DNA of 64,000 nt from Parus major (taxonomy: Eukaryota; Chordata; Aves; Passeriformes; Paridae): the NCBI RefSeq assembly GCF_001522545.3, contig NC_031772.1:5000385-5064384 (forward strand). Reading direction: 5' to 3'. The notes below the pieces were generated by a model. The model was not told the DNA's origin and made no database searches. It was given only the letters and a program-made list of their open reading frames with translations. Numbering within the stretch: position 1 is the stretch's first letter; every line of letters begins with the position of its first letter. This document shows positions 52,705-64,000 of the stretch, one piece after another. Position numbers and translations under genes: made by a program.

Positions 52705-54924
52705 GGATATTTCCAAGTGGGTATTTTTCAGTAGCCAAGCCCAGTGAGTCCAGCACATGTAACACAACACCTGCATATTCTAATTAAATCCTAAATTCTA
52801 TTTCTTTATTGAATACTTGTCCATAGCTATATCTGATTTAAACCTGCCTACTATTTTTCCCTAACAAACCATGCATGATTTATTTGAGTAGATCCTGCAA
52901 TCCATTTCTCAGGGCAGCGCCTCTCCCTGCAGCCGTTTGGGCTGTTCTGTGTCTTACTGTGCTTCCATTCTTTTTGAAGGAAAATGAAATCTCCCACATG
53001 GATTAGCATAATTTCTTGTGAGAGTGACTGTGCTAAAGCCATTGACTAATGCAGTTCACAAACCAGAATATTTTTCAGGGAGATGAGTTCCTTCTGGGCA
53101 GATATGCAAATGCAGTCTTCTTTTTATTCAAATATCTGAGGAATTATTTGTGGGGAATTAGTTTGTGATTGTTCCTGAATCAGTATAAAAAGCACTTGGA
53201 CACTGCCTGCATATTAAGAGTAGTTATTTATAACACTTAATAACTCAACTCAGCAAAGGTCACGAGGGATAAATGGTGCTCCTGGATTCAGGCAAACATA
53301 ATTCATTAAGAATTAACATCTGTCTGGTAGTAGAAAAACACAAAGGAGCTACTTGGCCTTCACTAATTTCCCTAAGATCAACATCCTTTAGGGTTTTGGG
53401 ATATTTTATCTATTTTCTGTGCAGTACAGATCCAAGGAGATATTGATTTGGATGTTCTAAGATCAAGCCCTGGGTGTTTATGGAGCATCAAGGGTTGAAA
53501 GGTGGTAAAGAACAAACCCTCAGCTCTGCCACTGCAGAAATTGGCAGCCTGAGGTAGTCCAGGATCCAGAAAAGTAAGGTGACCTCTTCCTGGGGTATTT
53601 CTGGGCTGAAATCACCTCAGCAGGAGCTTTTACAATTCCCCAGAAAGCTTGGGGTGATCAAAAGCAGCCCAGAAATGAGGCGAGTTCCCAAGGAGTGCGG
53701 AACCAGCCAGGAGCAAACCAGGAGCAAACCAGGAGCAAACCAGGAGTGGAGCTGCAGTGGTGCCTCTGCCAGGGCTCCTGCACTGACACAGAGATCCAAG
53801 AGCTCTTGGAGGAGAGGGAAAAGGGCTTGGAGATGATGCTGAGCTGGTTCCAGAGTGAGCCAGTTAAAGTGAGATAAAATCTGCCAGCAGGGAAGTGCTC
53901 TCCAGGTGTCCCACACTCCACGGTTCATGAAGAGAAATGTGACAATGTAAAAATATTTTCCATAACCACCACAATCTACCCTTGGCCACGTGGGCTTTGC
54001 AGCAAGTGTGACCCAGGGGAATTCTGTAAGTTAAATCCATCTCTTCTCATTTCATCCAGCCCCTGAGCAACTGGTGCCCACCCTGGGCAGCAGCACTCCT
54101 GCTTTCCTCTGTCACCAACTTCCCCATGCCTGGAAGTTTTCATCTGACCAGCAAGAAAAAGCAGATTTCTTGTTGAATTGACAACATCCCATTAAAATGC
54201 AGCTGGAGACGTCTCCTGCTTTGGTGGCAGCGCATCCCCTTGGGCATCTCTTGTAAGTCAGACATCCTGAGGTACCACTGAAGAACCAGAACTTTATTAC
54301 TACAGAGAAGAAGAGATAAAAGGGAGAGAAAGATAATAATTACAGGCTGAGCAGAGGAGAAAGAAATGTTATTAGTGGCTCCAATGACCTGTCTGCCCAG
54401 GGCATTGGAAGTCCACCAAAATAAACAATTGGTCTGGGAGATGTGAGCAAATAGATAATGCAAAATTTATGTTCTTTCAGTTTCTTTGTATTTAATGAAT
54501 GCAGTGACTCCACAAACAGGTTGTGTCGGACACGGTGTCCAGCAGAACACGTCAGCTGAGCTGCTCTGACAAAAACCAGGTCACAAAGGGTGACCTGCTC
54601 AAAACTGCAAAGACACTTCTCCGTGCACCACCAGGACACGTGGTCCTGTGGGAGACTTGACATTGCAGCAGAAAGTCCTGCAGTTCTTTGGAAGGTGAAT
54701 TCTGCATTCCTGCTGAAATGGAGAGGGATCAGTATGGCAGAGCACTGAGTTATGGAGCCCCAGTCCTGCTGGGACAATGTGTGGTCACAGGAGTGATGAT
54801 CACCTGTGGAGGAAATAAATTTGTGTGAAGGCACAACACCGAGGAGCTCCAGCTCAGGTTTGCTCCACGATGACTCCATCCATGGGAGGTTTGGTCCAGT
54901 CCCAGGATTAGGCTTCTAATTTTT
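52705..54924. other. Intergenic sequence with an 11-bp tandem repeat
   Basis: 53,707-53,746 carries ccaggagcaaa 3.6 times. A perfect ATGCAAAT octamer is at 53,104-53,111 in a repeat-free AT-leaning stretch (52,800-53,330). No gene is supported. Confidence 0.55.
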
Positions 54925-55021
54925 GTGTTTAATCTACAAAGTGAAAGATGTCCCTAGCCATGGCTTGGAGTGGGATGATTTTGAGGTCCCTTCCAACCCA
55001 AACCATTCTGTGATTCTATGA
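54925..55021 (+). mobile_element. CR1 LINE 3' terminal fragment
   Basis: Sense CR1 end: gaaagatgtccctagccatg, ttccaacccaaaccattctg, TGATTCTATGA tail. Confidence 0.75.
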
Positions 55022-55129
55022 AAATACTGAAAACCCCGAATCTCCAGTCATCGGGCTTAAGCAAAAAATTCCAAGTCTTTTTTAGAGCAGATTTCCCTGT
55101 TCTGCTGGTTTTTAACATTTCTCCTCAGG

Positions 55130-55520
55130 TGTGGCAAAATTCCACCAGCTCCACTGCGAGGCAGCCCATCCTCGGGGAAGGGGAGCCGGGCTGCGCCCAG
55201 CATCCCGGCCCGGTCACCATGACAACGGGATCGCACAGGACAGCGAGCGAGAAACCCTTCGGAAACCTCTGGAGCTCGAGAGGAATCGGAATAATCAGCA
55301 CCCCAGACTCCTCGTGTCTCCAGGGACGACTGTGAAGGAGCAGGGTGACGCAGGCTCTGATGTCACCCGGCGATGCCACCGTCGGAATTCGGCTCCCGGT
55401 GGCACCGGTGTCACGGAGAGAATGACAATGAGCCAGGAAAGGTTGGCTCTGCGGGAGGACCTGGAGTGCCAGTGAATGTTAACAGCGCCTAAAGAGCCCG
55501 TGCTCTGCATGGTAATGATG
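55130..55520. promoter_or_regulatory. Orphan CpG-rich patch
   Basis: About 390 bases with high CpG content (gggctgcgcccagcatcccg, cacccggcgatgccaccgtc) in otherwise AT-rich intergenic DNA. It contains GTCACC-AT-GACAAC (55,213-55,226), one base off an RFX X-box pattern. Possible promoter of an unannotated transcript. Confidence 0.35.
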
Positions 55521-55825
55521 GGCCCGAGGCGGCGAGGGTGCAAGGGAAAGGAATAATTGAGATATCGGAGGGGAAAATAAATGGATCAGCTCCCGGGAAT
55601 TGCTCCTCGTCTGCATGGCAGGGCTTTGTCTTTGTACTGGAAACGGGCAAAGGTGGGATGAGAGGGAAACGTGGAAGTGCAGGTGGTCTGTGATCTGCAA
55701 GGATCAGTTCTGGGTATTTGGCTGTCTGTATTTGAAATGGTTTTTCCTTGGAACTTGGTACAAAGCCACATTATTTCCCCTGGTGGCTCCAGGTGTTCTC
55801 ACCTCACACCTTATCCAGTCATTCC

Positions 55826-56075
55826 ATAGAATCCCAGGATGGTTTGGGCTGGAAGGGACCTTAGAGATCACCTATTGATCACCTATTCCACCCCCTGCCA
55901 TGGGCAGGGACACCTTCCACCAGCCCAGGATGCTCCAAGCCCTGTCCAACCTGGCCTTGGACACTTCCAGGGATCCAGGGGCAGCCACAGCTTCTCTGGA
56001 AAATCCATTCCAGGGCCTCCCCACCTTCACACAGAGGAATTTTCCTAATAGCTGATCTCTCCTTCAGCCTAGAAT
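55826..56075 (-). mobile_element. CR1 LINE 3' fragment
   Basis: Antisense CR1 tail: catagaatcccaggatggtt, ctgccatgggcagggacacc, ccttggacacttccagggat, ending in gaggaattttcctaatagct. gatcacctatt is duplicated locally at about 55,867-55,888. Confidence 0.9.
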
Positions 56076-57544
56076 TATTTTCAGGTCACATCTGCCCAGC
56101 TGCATGAGGAACATCTGACTGGGCTCTGTGAGTGGCACACAGGAACCTTCTCCACTGCTATTTTTTTAATTTTAATTCAAGTCTCGGATTTTCAGAGCAG
56201 GAAATTTTAATTGGAACAATGGTCATGAGCACAGGATCATTCTGCAGTGGTTTTGAACATCAATAACAATTAATTTCTAAAGCTCATTAGGTAGGTTATT
56301 TGTGTAATGAGCTCGGGCAGTGTTTGGAGTCACTGCAGCTAAGGCCAGGTGAGAGCAGCTGAATTTCAGGTGAGTGATGATCTGTGCAGAAAATCAAACC
56401 CCTCCTAACCTCAGGGAGGGGTCTGAGCCCTCAGCCCCCACCCAGAGGCTGCTGTGCCACCACTGCAGAGGATTTTAGGGAACATCACAGCTTGGCTTCC
56501 TGCAAGGAGAAGGCAGCAAAGCCCAGGAAAATCAGGAGCAGCCACTTTTAGGGGAATCCCAAACATGAGCAAAGGGCATTTTGGCCATGAGAGGGGACTT
56601 CTTGCCCAGCCAACCCTGAGGAATTTCAGCTGCTCCTCCAGGATCAGCAGAATCTGTGTTTTTTAAGCACACTAAAAAGTGCAGGCTGCTCTCTGCCCAC
56701 TTCATAACGCTCAGCTGGGAAATCCCAAGGATGTGGAGCAGAAATAATTGGATATAAAATGACAAAGTGGCATCATTATATATCATAGACTTTCTGCTGA
56801 ATCAATACATGTCAGGAAGCATTTTGCTGCCCCCAGCTATCAGCAAAGAAAGTTCTCCATGGCATTCCCCTCAGTTTAGTGTTTTCTTTTCTCCTGCACA
56901 CTCTGCAACTGTGAAGGAGCCCGTGCCTGGGACAGGGAGATCAGGGAAGGAGCAGTTTGTTACAGAGCCACCTCAGAGGAAGGCAATAACCCCCTAATAT
57001 GATCTACCCTAATCAAATTTACCCTTCCTAACCATCCTATGAAAGATTTACACAGCTTTTCTCCCCCACAGAAAGTCAAGAGGAAAGCTTCCAAGTGTTT
57101 GGGTGAATCAGATGGATGGGCAGGTGCATTAAAATCCAGGATTTTTAATCCACATTATGAGGATATTTTGTGAGCAGGCACCCAGGAAATTCCCCCCTCC
57201 TCAGTAGATTTCCATCATGATTAACAACTGGTTTTCCCTAAAATAACCTCATCCTTCCCCTGTCCATGCTGTGGTTTTCCATCCAACCCCTCAGAGCAGC
57301 AGGGCAGGAACAGAAGCTCTTGCACCCCTTGACACACTCAGCAACTCTGCCAAACCCCATCTGAGCATCCCCCACTCTGCTGACTGATCCAGGGCAGAAA
57401 TTCCTTTAATGACTGCTCCAAGCTGTGGGAATTCCAAGCCCAAAAAGCTCTCAGGATCTCTTAAATGTGAGCTCATAGACGTGAACACAGGGTTTGACCT
57501 GAAACCTTGGGAAAGGCTTCTGGATTTAAAATCATAAGCAAGCA
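56076..57544. other. Intergenic sequence, nothing recognised
   Basis: High-complexity sequence without repeats, convincing ORFs or RNA-like structures. Confidence 0.55.
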
Positions 57545-57933
57545 TGTGGGTTTAAATAAAAAGACATTAAGCTAGGTTGCAAGAAAGTTTTAAGGTTTTA
57601 AAGTTAAGATATAGAAGTAGTTATGGAGGTAATAAGAAGTTTAAGGTATAATAAGGAGTTTTGTGTGCCGCTGTATGATTAAGAATATCCGCACTGCAGC
57701 AAAGATGTATAAAACAAAATAATTAACTATTGGTGTAAAAGTAGAAATGTGATTTTGTGGCAGAAGTTTATTGGTTAATTAACCTTTAAAACCCCTGTAA
57801 CCTGTGGTCTTGTGACCACTGAGCAAGAACATCTGGTGAATAAGGTGAAGATGAAGATCTCACTCCCTCATGAGACTGTGGAAGAAGAATAATAACTCAT
57901 GCTTTAAAACACCTTTAAGTGGTCTCTCTCACA
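57545..57933. mobile_element. Candidate solo LTR of an endogenous retrovirus
   Basis: A 389-base block with TGTG at its left end and CACA at its right end, of AT-rich composition unlike its flanks (runs such as taaggttttaaagttaagat), and a ggttaattaacctttaaaac segment reminiscent of songbird ERV LTRs. No viral coding sequence flanks it. No target-site duplication is evident, which weakens the call; orientation is unsure. Confidence 0.4.
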
Positions 57934-60604
57934 AAATCCCAATACCAAGCTCCAAACACAGCTCAAACCACGTGGGCACAGCTGGAATAAGGTGACAAAA
58001 CACCCAAGCAGGCAGCAATGCTCCTGCACTGCTCCAAAACCTCCCTCTCCCTGCTCCTGAGCAGCCTCCTGGAGCAGCCCTGCCCCTTTCTCTGCTCCTC
58101 ATCTCCACTCCCCCACCCTCAGCAACCCCCGGGGGAGGTCCAGTTCATTACAGCAGGTGGATAAAAAACCCCCACAGTCTTATCAATGCCACAGTAAATA
58201 ATACCAGAAATAAAGTTTTTTTGGGTTTTTTTAGTAGCAGGCACCACCTCAAACACAAGCTCAGCTCCTGAGAGCAAAGGTCCCTCACCAAGCAAGGACA
58301 GGATGGCCAGAGCTGCAGCACCCAGGGTGTTGATCAACAGGTTCAGGTAACAAATGACCTGCCTGGTAATTAAAAGCTAATTATGTCCTGCAAGAAATTG
58401 CCACCAGGTGTTCTGAGTAAATAAAAAGAGGGGCTGGGTTAGCCCTCTCCCTTTTCCCAGCCCTGGGAAGGGGAGCCCTTATAAGGATCTCTGGAAGTTC
58501 TTTGCCTTCAATTTTATGCAAATTAAAATTATTTCATTGAAGTTTTCTTGTTTGTGCCTTGGGTGCAGTGTTGTCTCCTGGCTGGCTCTGCAGGCAAATG
58601 TCCTTTTCAGTTTTCCCCTGCTATTCTTTTATTTGAGTAAATCTAACTCAGGTGTTTCTGTTTTAGTGAAAAACAAACCAAGGAATCTGCAAAAAGCTTT
58701 TGGGAATGCTTGTCCTGGTTACCTGCCAGGGGATGGATGAGGCTGGGGAAGGAAAGCCCCTGGAATCACCTGGGGAGATAAAAGCACCTCTGTGTTCCAG
58801 GTGTGGTTAAAATTCCAGCTGCAGCTCTAAATGAGCAGAAATGATCCTTCTCCATAGGATGCAAATCTCTAAATCCTCTGAGCAGTCACAGCCCCCAAAA
58901 CCTGAGCAGGGAAACAGTTTATAGGGGGAATTAAAGGATGGAAGAAACATCAAATAGTCATCAAATGATGAAATAGATTCCAAATTATTCTTGTCTGGCA
59001 GAGGTGATCCCATGGCCCTGGCAGCTCCTACTTCCAGTGTCATATCCAGGCTGCCACCTGCAGGTCCCATCACTGGAAAATTGATTATTTCCAATTATTA
59101 TTTCCAATTATTATTATTTCCTGGGCAAACAGGCAGGATTTGGCTGTTTCAGACATTTCAGCTGTGACTTCATTTTCCTGTTTGGACACTGTGGAAGTGG
59201 GACAGGTCTGAGCTGCTCTGGGGTGAAAGGATGCAAATTCCCTCAACACACAATTCCTGTACTCCCCTTTACTTTAGTGATGAAGGTCCACTAAACTCCC
59301 TTTATTTCCCCCTCAGCACAAATAACTTTATATGGGGAGAGCAGGATTTTCTCTTTATAAAAGGTGTGTGTTAACCCAACTATAAAAAGCTTGTAGGATT
59401 TGATGTTCCTGGAAATATACAGCAGTGGGAAAGAAGTGGGACTGGGAAAAAAATCCCCAATGTTGATAGCTCAGGTGGCAGAGCTGTGTTTAGCTGGGAG
59501 AGAAACCTTGGATGAACTCGGTGGGGCCAGAGGAGGAGGAGGAGGGGTGGGAGAGGCCTCCTGGGTGCCATTCAGGATCCTTCCCTCTGCATTTTCCTGC
59601 CCACATCCCATTTAAATGCCAGAGCAGAGTCTCCAGAACCACATGCCAAGTCAAGGAGGACACATTTATCTGTCCCAGCCCACCTGGAAATGTGACCTGG
59701 GATGACACAGGGTCCCGAGGCACTGCACACTCACCTTGTGCAGGGTTTTACATCCAGCAGGGATTGCTCATTTAAATGCTCTGCTCCCACGATGTGCACA
59801 GCAATATCCCATTATTGTGTTCATTTATCAATATTACATTATTGTGTTCATTTATCTGTGACATTTCAGCACAGCTCTTGCAGATGTCTCTGAGCAGCGC
59901 TCACAGTGATGATAGTTTGGTTTTCTCCTCTTCAGAGTGAATTTCTCCACACCTCATAGAGCTGGGAAGGCTCATTTTAGGAGAAATCTCATCTTTTCTA
60001 TCACCTAGTGTGGATTCATACTTTTCTTCCATCTCAAATCCCCCTCTGACTGCAGCCTGTGGACACTCCCAGGTTTGGCACACTTTATTTCCCTGTTTGA
60101 AGGGCCATGGTGAGATCCCAATGCCCACAGCAGCCAGGACCAGGCTTAATCATTAATGTGATACAGGCCCCTCCTTCCCACCCCTAAAAGAAATTCTTGT
60201 TGAGACTTCAAATGGATAATTGACTGGAGCTAGCAAAGCTCCTCTGATGCAAAACAAGCTGCAGGATCTAAATCAATCTAATAAAATTCCCCATTTTTAT
60301 CTCAACAAGGTGAGCCCCCAAGGAGAGGGGAGGTAGATATGGAGTGGATACAAAAGGTGTTTCCTTGCCAAACCTTCCTGCCTTACCCAGTGGGTAAATC
60401 CTGATCCCAATAAAGCTGGTGGGGGAATATTTATTTCCTTGATCACAGAGTTTTATCCTCTCAATAGATGTTTGTGTTGCCTTGGTCGAGCCAGGGGTTG
60501 GATGAAGAGGTTTGTGTTGGTCACTGGAATTCCATTTCCAGGCATTTCTCCTGTCCCTGAGCTGTTACAGGAGGTTGTACTGGGCTCTGTTTTGGGGAAT
60601 GGAG
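57934..60604. other. Intergenic sequence with octamers, a CArG box and a local duplication
   Basis: 58,477-58,486 is a perfect CArG box CCTTATAAGG. ATGCAAAT octamers lie at 58,516, 58,859 and 59,231. A 20-base word (cattattgtgttcatttatc) occurs at 59,810 and 59,838, and ttatttccaattattatttc is partly repeated at 59,083-59,121. No gene is supported; an exon-like minus-strand segment at 58,289-58,362 is too weak to call. Confidence 0.5.
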
Positions 60605-60818
60605 GGTTTATGAAGGAAGGAATTGTTCCCTGAGGAGATGTGGAGGCCCTGGAAAGGATTTTCCAGAGAAGCTGTGGCTGCCCCATCCCTGGAAGTGTCC
60701 CAGGCCAGGTTGGATGGGGCTTGAAGCAACCTGAGCTAGGGGAAGGTGTCCTTGCCTGTGGCAGGGGATGGGAAAATCTTCAACATCCCTTCCCCCCCAA
60801 ACCATTCGCTGATTGCAC
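60605..60818 (+). mobile_element. CR1 LINE 3' fragment
   Basis: Sense CR1 tail: ttccagagaagctgtggctg, ccccatccctggaagtgtcc, ggttggatggggcttgaagc, ending ccaaaccattcgctgattgc. Confidence 0.85.
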
Positions 60819-63800
60819 AAAACACCTTTTATTTTGCATTGTACAGAAAACGATGAAATTTAAATTTGCTTTGCAGGGAAAGCACCGAGGCACTTCCACC
60901 AGACCACACTCCCCTCACGCTGCCACCAGCCTGAATCCCAGCCGGCTCAGTCGGAAATTTCCAGCTGGGATTTGTCCCTTCCCACCCCTCTGGGGACCCT
61001 CCAGCCCAGCAGCTCCTGCAGCAGCCCCGTTATGCAACGATTTCGTGACCCTTCCCCTGCGTGAGGCGAAGGCTGGGCAAGTGCAGGGACTCCAAGCTCT
61101 GCCGAGGAGTGTTTCTATTTCTGGCTGGTGCTGCTGGTGCTCTGCCCTGCTCTGCGTGGGCTGGGGGGAGAGAAAAGCACTCACACGGCGATTGGAGTGA
61201 TTTTGCCTTGAACGGAGACACGCAAAAACCCTGATTTGGGTAGGGATGGGATCAATGTGTGGCTCTGCCCTTGAAAAGCGGGAGGAGCTCCTTGTGCCTC
61301 TTGCAAGCGAGAAAAACCCTGACTCATTCGTGCCTCACCTACACAGCACATCCCAGGTCCGAGATGGAATTCTCAGGGTGCCTCAAAGCCCATTAAACCC
61401 GGCAGAGTTCCTCCTGCTCAGGGAAAGCTGAAGGCTGGAGTTTGTCTTTCCATGCATTAGCATCACATGCCAGAAATGTGGAGCTGCACGTCCCCGCCTG
61501 CCCCTGAGATGGATCAAAAGATCAATAAGATTTCAGTTTACATCATTTGTCTGTAATTTCAGATGCCTTTAAGCAGAAAATTTACTAAGTTCTTTATTAT
61601 CCTGACTTAACCAGAAAGCAGCAGTCATTTCTTCCCCCAGAGTGGGAGCATGGGGATATTTTCTCCTAAATTCAGTGCCTGGGGTGGGTTTGTTCCCAAA
61701 CTCTGTCCTCGGAGGCTGAGCATCCCAAATATTTACTGAGCTACAGAGGACAAAGTAGGAAAGGCCAACTTCATTTGTTTAGCCCAAAGCCCTGGGCAAC
61801 ACAAATGCTTGGCTGCCCTGGTGCCATTTAAATATTTATATAGAGCCATCAGCTGCTTGACCTGTTCCTTCTTTATTAAACAGATCCTCTGGATAAATGA
61901 ATGAGGCTCCTGCCACTTCCACTGGGATTTGGAGCCAAATCCCACAGTTTGCTGTGACTTGGGGCTGGCATTCTCTTTTGCCATAAGTAATCCCCTGATG
62001 ATGAACTTTTCTCCCAGCCTGATGGATCACTGTTGCAGCAAGTGTTTCCCTTCAGGATGAGAGCCCACACTCCTCCACCGCTGCTTTAATCAGACTTTTG
62101 GGAAGAGGAAAATTCAGAATGTCATAGCCTCCATTACATTTTAATTGTTTTTATAGCTGTCCTGATTGGTTTTGAGTTGCTTTTTAAGCTATGCTTTCCC
62201 CCAGACATTTTTCACCTCTGTCTGTAGGAGCCTGTCACGTTCTGCAGCCTCTGCCCTCGCTCATTTTTCACTCAGCTCCTGGAACTGGCTGCGGGATCTT
62301 TCCAATTCCGGGTAATTAATCACCTGCCAGGATCCGAGTTGGCATCTCCACAACAAACCCATAACAAACCTCCTGTCAGCAGAGCTCGCCATTCATGGCT
62401 GGGGTTATTTTTCTTTTGCAGGCTCCATTATAAATGTATTTATTATGTTATATCCTCACACCCTGACAGGCAGTGGGTGTTGTTTTCCAGGGATGACGCA
62501 GGAAGGTTCGTTCCCATTTGTTCCTCCTGCTCCTGACAAAGCCACTGGTGTGGATGTTCCCACAGAACCTCCTCTTGCATGAACCCATGAATCCATGAGG
62601 GGTGTGCTGGTGGAATTTCCACCCCTTGGCACAACCTCAGCCTCAGCTCATCTTCCTCACCTCCTCAAGAGTTTTTTTCCCACCATGTGGAGAACCTTGA
62701 AATCCTCCTTAGGTCAAGTTTTCCTTAATTTGTGAGGAAGAAGTCCTCAGCTCTTCCCCTGTGGTTTAATAAATCCTGCTGGACTTGTGTAGCTGCCCTT
62801 CAGGCTTTTTGGTTGCAGTTGGTTTTTATTTAAAAGGAAAAAAAAATAAGTTTGGTTTATGTTTCAAAACCCAACCAAAAAAATAATGTAACAGTTGCAA
62901 ATGGTTTTAAATGCATTTGATGAAAATTAACATATTAAAAAAAAAAAAAAAGCAAGGGTCAGCTCCTCTTCCCTCACCCCAGCACTGGCAGCACCTTCTG
63001 CACTTTTGGGGTTGAGCATGGGGAGCACTGGGACACCCCAAAAGTGTTGGCTTGGTAATGCTGGTTTAGCATTCCAAGATCCAGTTGGATTTCAAGCATC
63101 TTTTCCTGGCTGGGCAGTGGACTCTACCCTGAAAATCCTCAGAAAATTGCTGAGTTCCCACCCCGTGTTCATTATAGAGCGGGGAGCTGAAAAAAAATCA
63201 CTTTGTAACTTTCCCCAGCAGGACTGGGCAGAACCAAAAAAAGATACCTGTAATAAACCTGCCCTGAGCTGGGCTGCAGCTCAGCCACGTCATCAGCAGA
63301 GGAAACAGTTCTATTTCATTAATTTTGCAGAAAATGTATGGGTACTTCTGCCTAATGAATACTAATAGACCCTTTAAAGCTCATTTACCAAATCCTTACA
63401 ATTAAAGGACAATGGGAGGCATCACTTACAGAGCACATCTGAGCAGCCCCAAAATATTCTATTTGTTTATCCCAATAATTGCAAAATAAAATACATTGAT
63501 TGCTCCATATTTATGAATTCAAGAGCTATTTGGGTCTGCGCTCTGTGTAATGAAGGTTACAAAAGCATCTTAATGCAAAATACAAGGAAAACTTGAAAAC
63601 TGCATGAAATTTGGGAAATAAGACCTTGTGAGTCAGTCATTTACTCATGTTCTCTCCCACCAAAGCACAAGGAGGATGATGCAAACAGGATGTGGGAGGA
63701 TTTGTGGATATTTATGAGCAGGTGCTCTTCAGCTGGAGTTAGGTTTGAGCTAATTTGCACCTGAGGCAGAGGCTGCCAGAGGATTTCGGTGGGAGCAGGA

Positions 63801-63877
63801 ATTCTGCAGCAGAGTGTCCTTGGATTTACAGGAGGAGCTGTGCCAGAGTCACTCCAGGCACAGCACTGAGTAGCACA
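60819..63877. other. Intergenic sequence, high complexity
   Basis: 60,880-61,200 is moderately CpG-rich. 61,430-62,200 is repeat-free and looks like possible conserved noncoding DNA (aagatcaataagatttcagt; cattttaattgtttttatag). There is a 14-base A run near 62,938-62,951. No gene is supported. Confidence 0.5.
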
Positions 63878-64000
63878 TGGAATCCCAGGATGGTTTGGGT
63901 TGGAAAGGACTTGAATCCCATCCCACCCCTGCCATGGGCAGGGACACCTTTCCTTATCCCAGGTGACTCCAGGCCCTGTCCAACCTTGGACACTTCCAGG
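63878..64000 (-). mobile_element. CR1 LINE 3' fragment, cut by window end
   Basis: Antisense CR1 tail: atggaatcccaggatggttt, ctgccatgggcagggacacc, ccttggacacttccagg. It continues beyond the window. Confidence 0.88.

Noticed and set aside
60640..61200. 186-codon + ORF
   Set aside because: Begins inside a CR1 tail and runs into unrelated GC-rich sequence.

Overview
This is nuclear DNA from a bird. The main gene is split by short GT-AG introns. The repeat load is almost entirely truncated CR1 LINEs ending in the avian ATTCTRTG-type tail, and there is one LTR-like block of a kind seen in songbird endogenous retroviruses. A songbird is my best guess; the species cannot be fixed from sequence alone. 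Species, protein and motif comparisons come from recalled family sequences, not from searches.

Region 1 (1-34,550, + strand) is the 3' nine-tenths of BRWD3, a WD40/double-bromodomain chromatin reader. I placed 34 coding exons (1,357-29,122) with consistent GT-AG boundaries and phases, giving 1,647 residues that end in the BRWD3-specific C-terminus SHLMGWNY. The first ~150 residues (about seven exons) lie upstream of the window. The exons encode, in order, the eight-bladed WD40 propeller, a charged linker, the CRYB/Tudor-like reader, bromodomain 1, bromodomain 2, and an acidic/serine/RG-rich tail. A ~5.4 kb 3' UTR appears to follow, ending at twin AATAAA signals near 34,525 and carrying one CR1 insertion.

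Region 2 (about 36,300-39,070, + strand) is a CpG-rich, intronless gene for a 293-residue syntaxin (Qa-SNARE). It has no transmembrane anchor and ends in a cysteine cluster, as STX11 and STX19 do. Just past its stop codon lies a 30-bp minisatellite (about 37,711-38,395). Its period is a multiple of three, so it reads as a decapeptide repeat through a 266-codon ORF. A poly(A) signal at 39,044 would put the array in the syntaxin 3' UTR.

Region 3 (39,070-64,000) has no gene I can support. It holds scattered CR1 fragments, a candidate solo LTR (57,545-57,933), small tandem repeats, two orphan CpG-rich patches (about 45,740-46,460 and 55,130-55,520), and high-complexity stretches that look like regulatory DNA. 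Notable among these are a TAATTA cluster near 46,360-46,560 and a CArG box plus three octamers between 58,477 and 59,238. In mammals the orthologous block lies on Xq21, and birds carry it on chromosome 4 or 4A (general knowledge), so the gene-poor part may hold enhancers for neighbouring developmental genes. That is inference.
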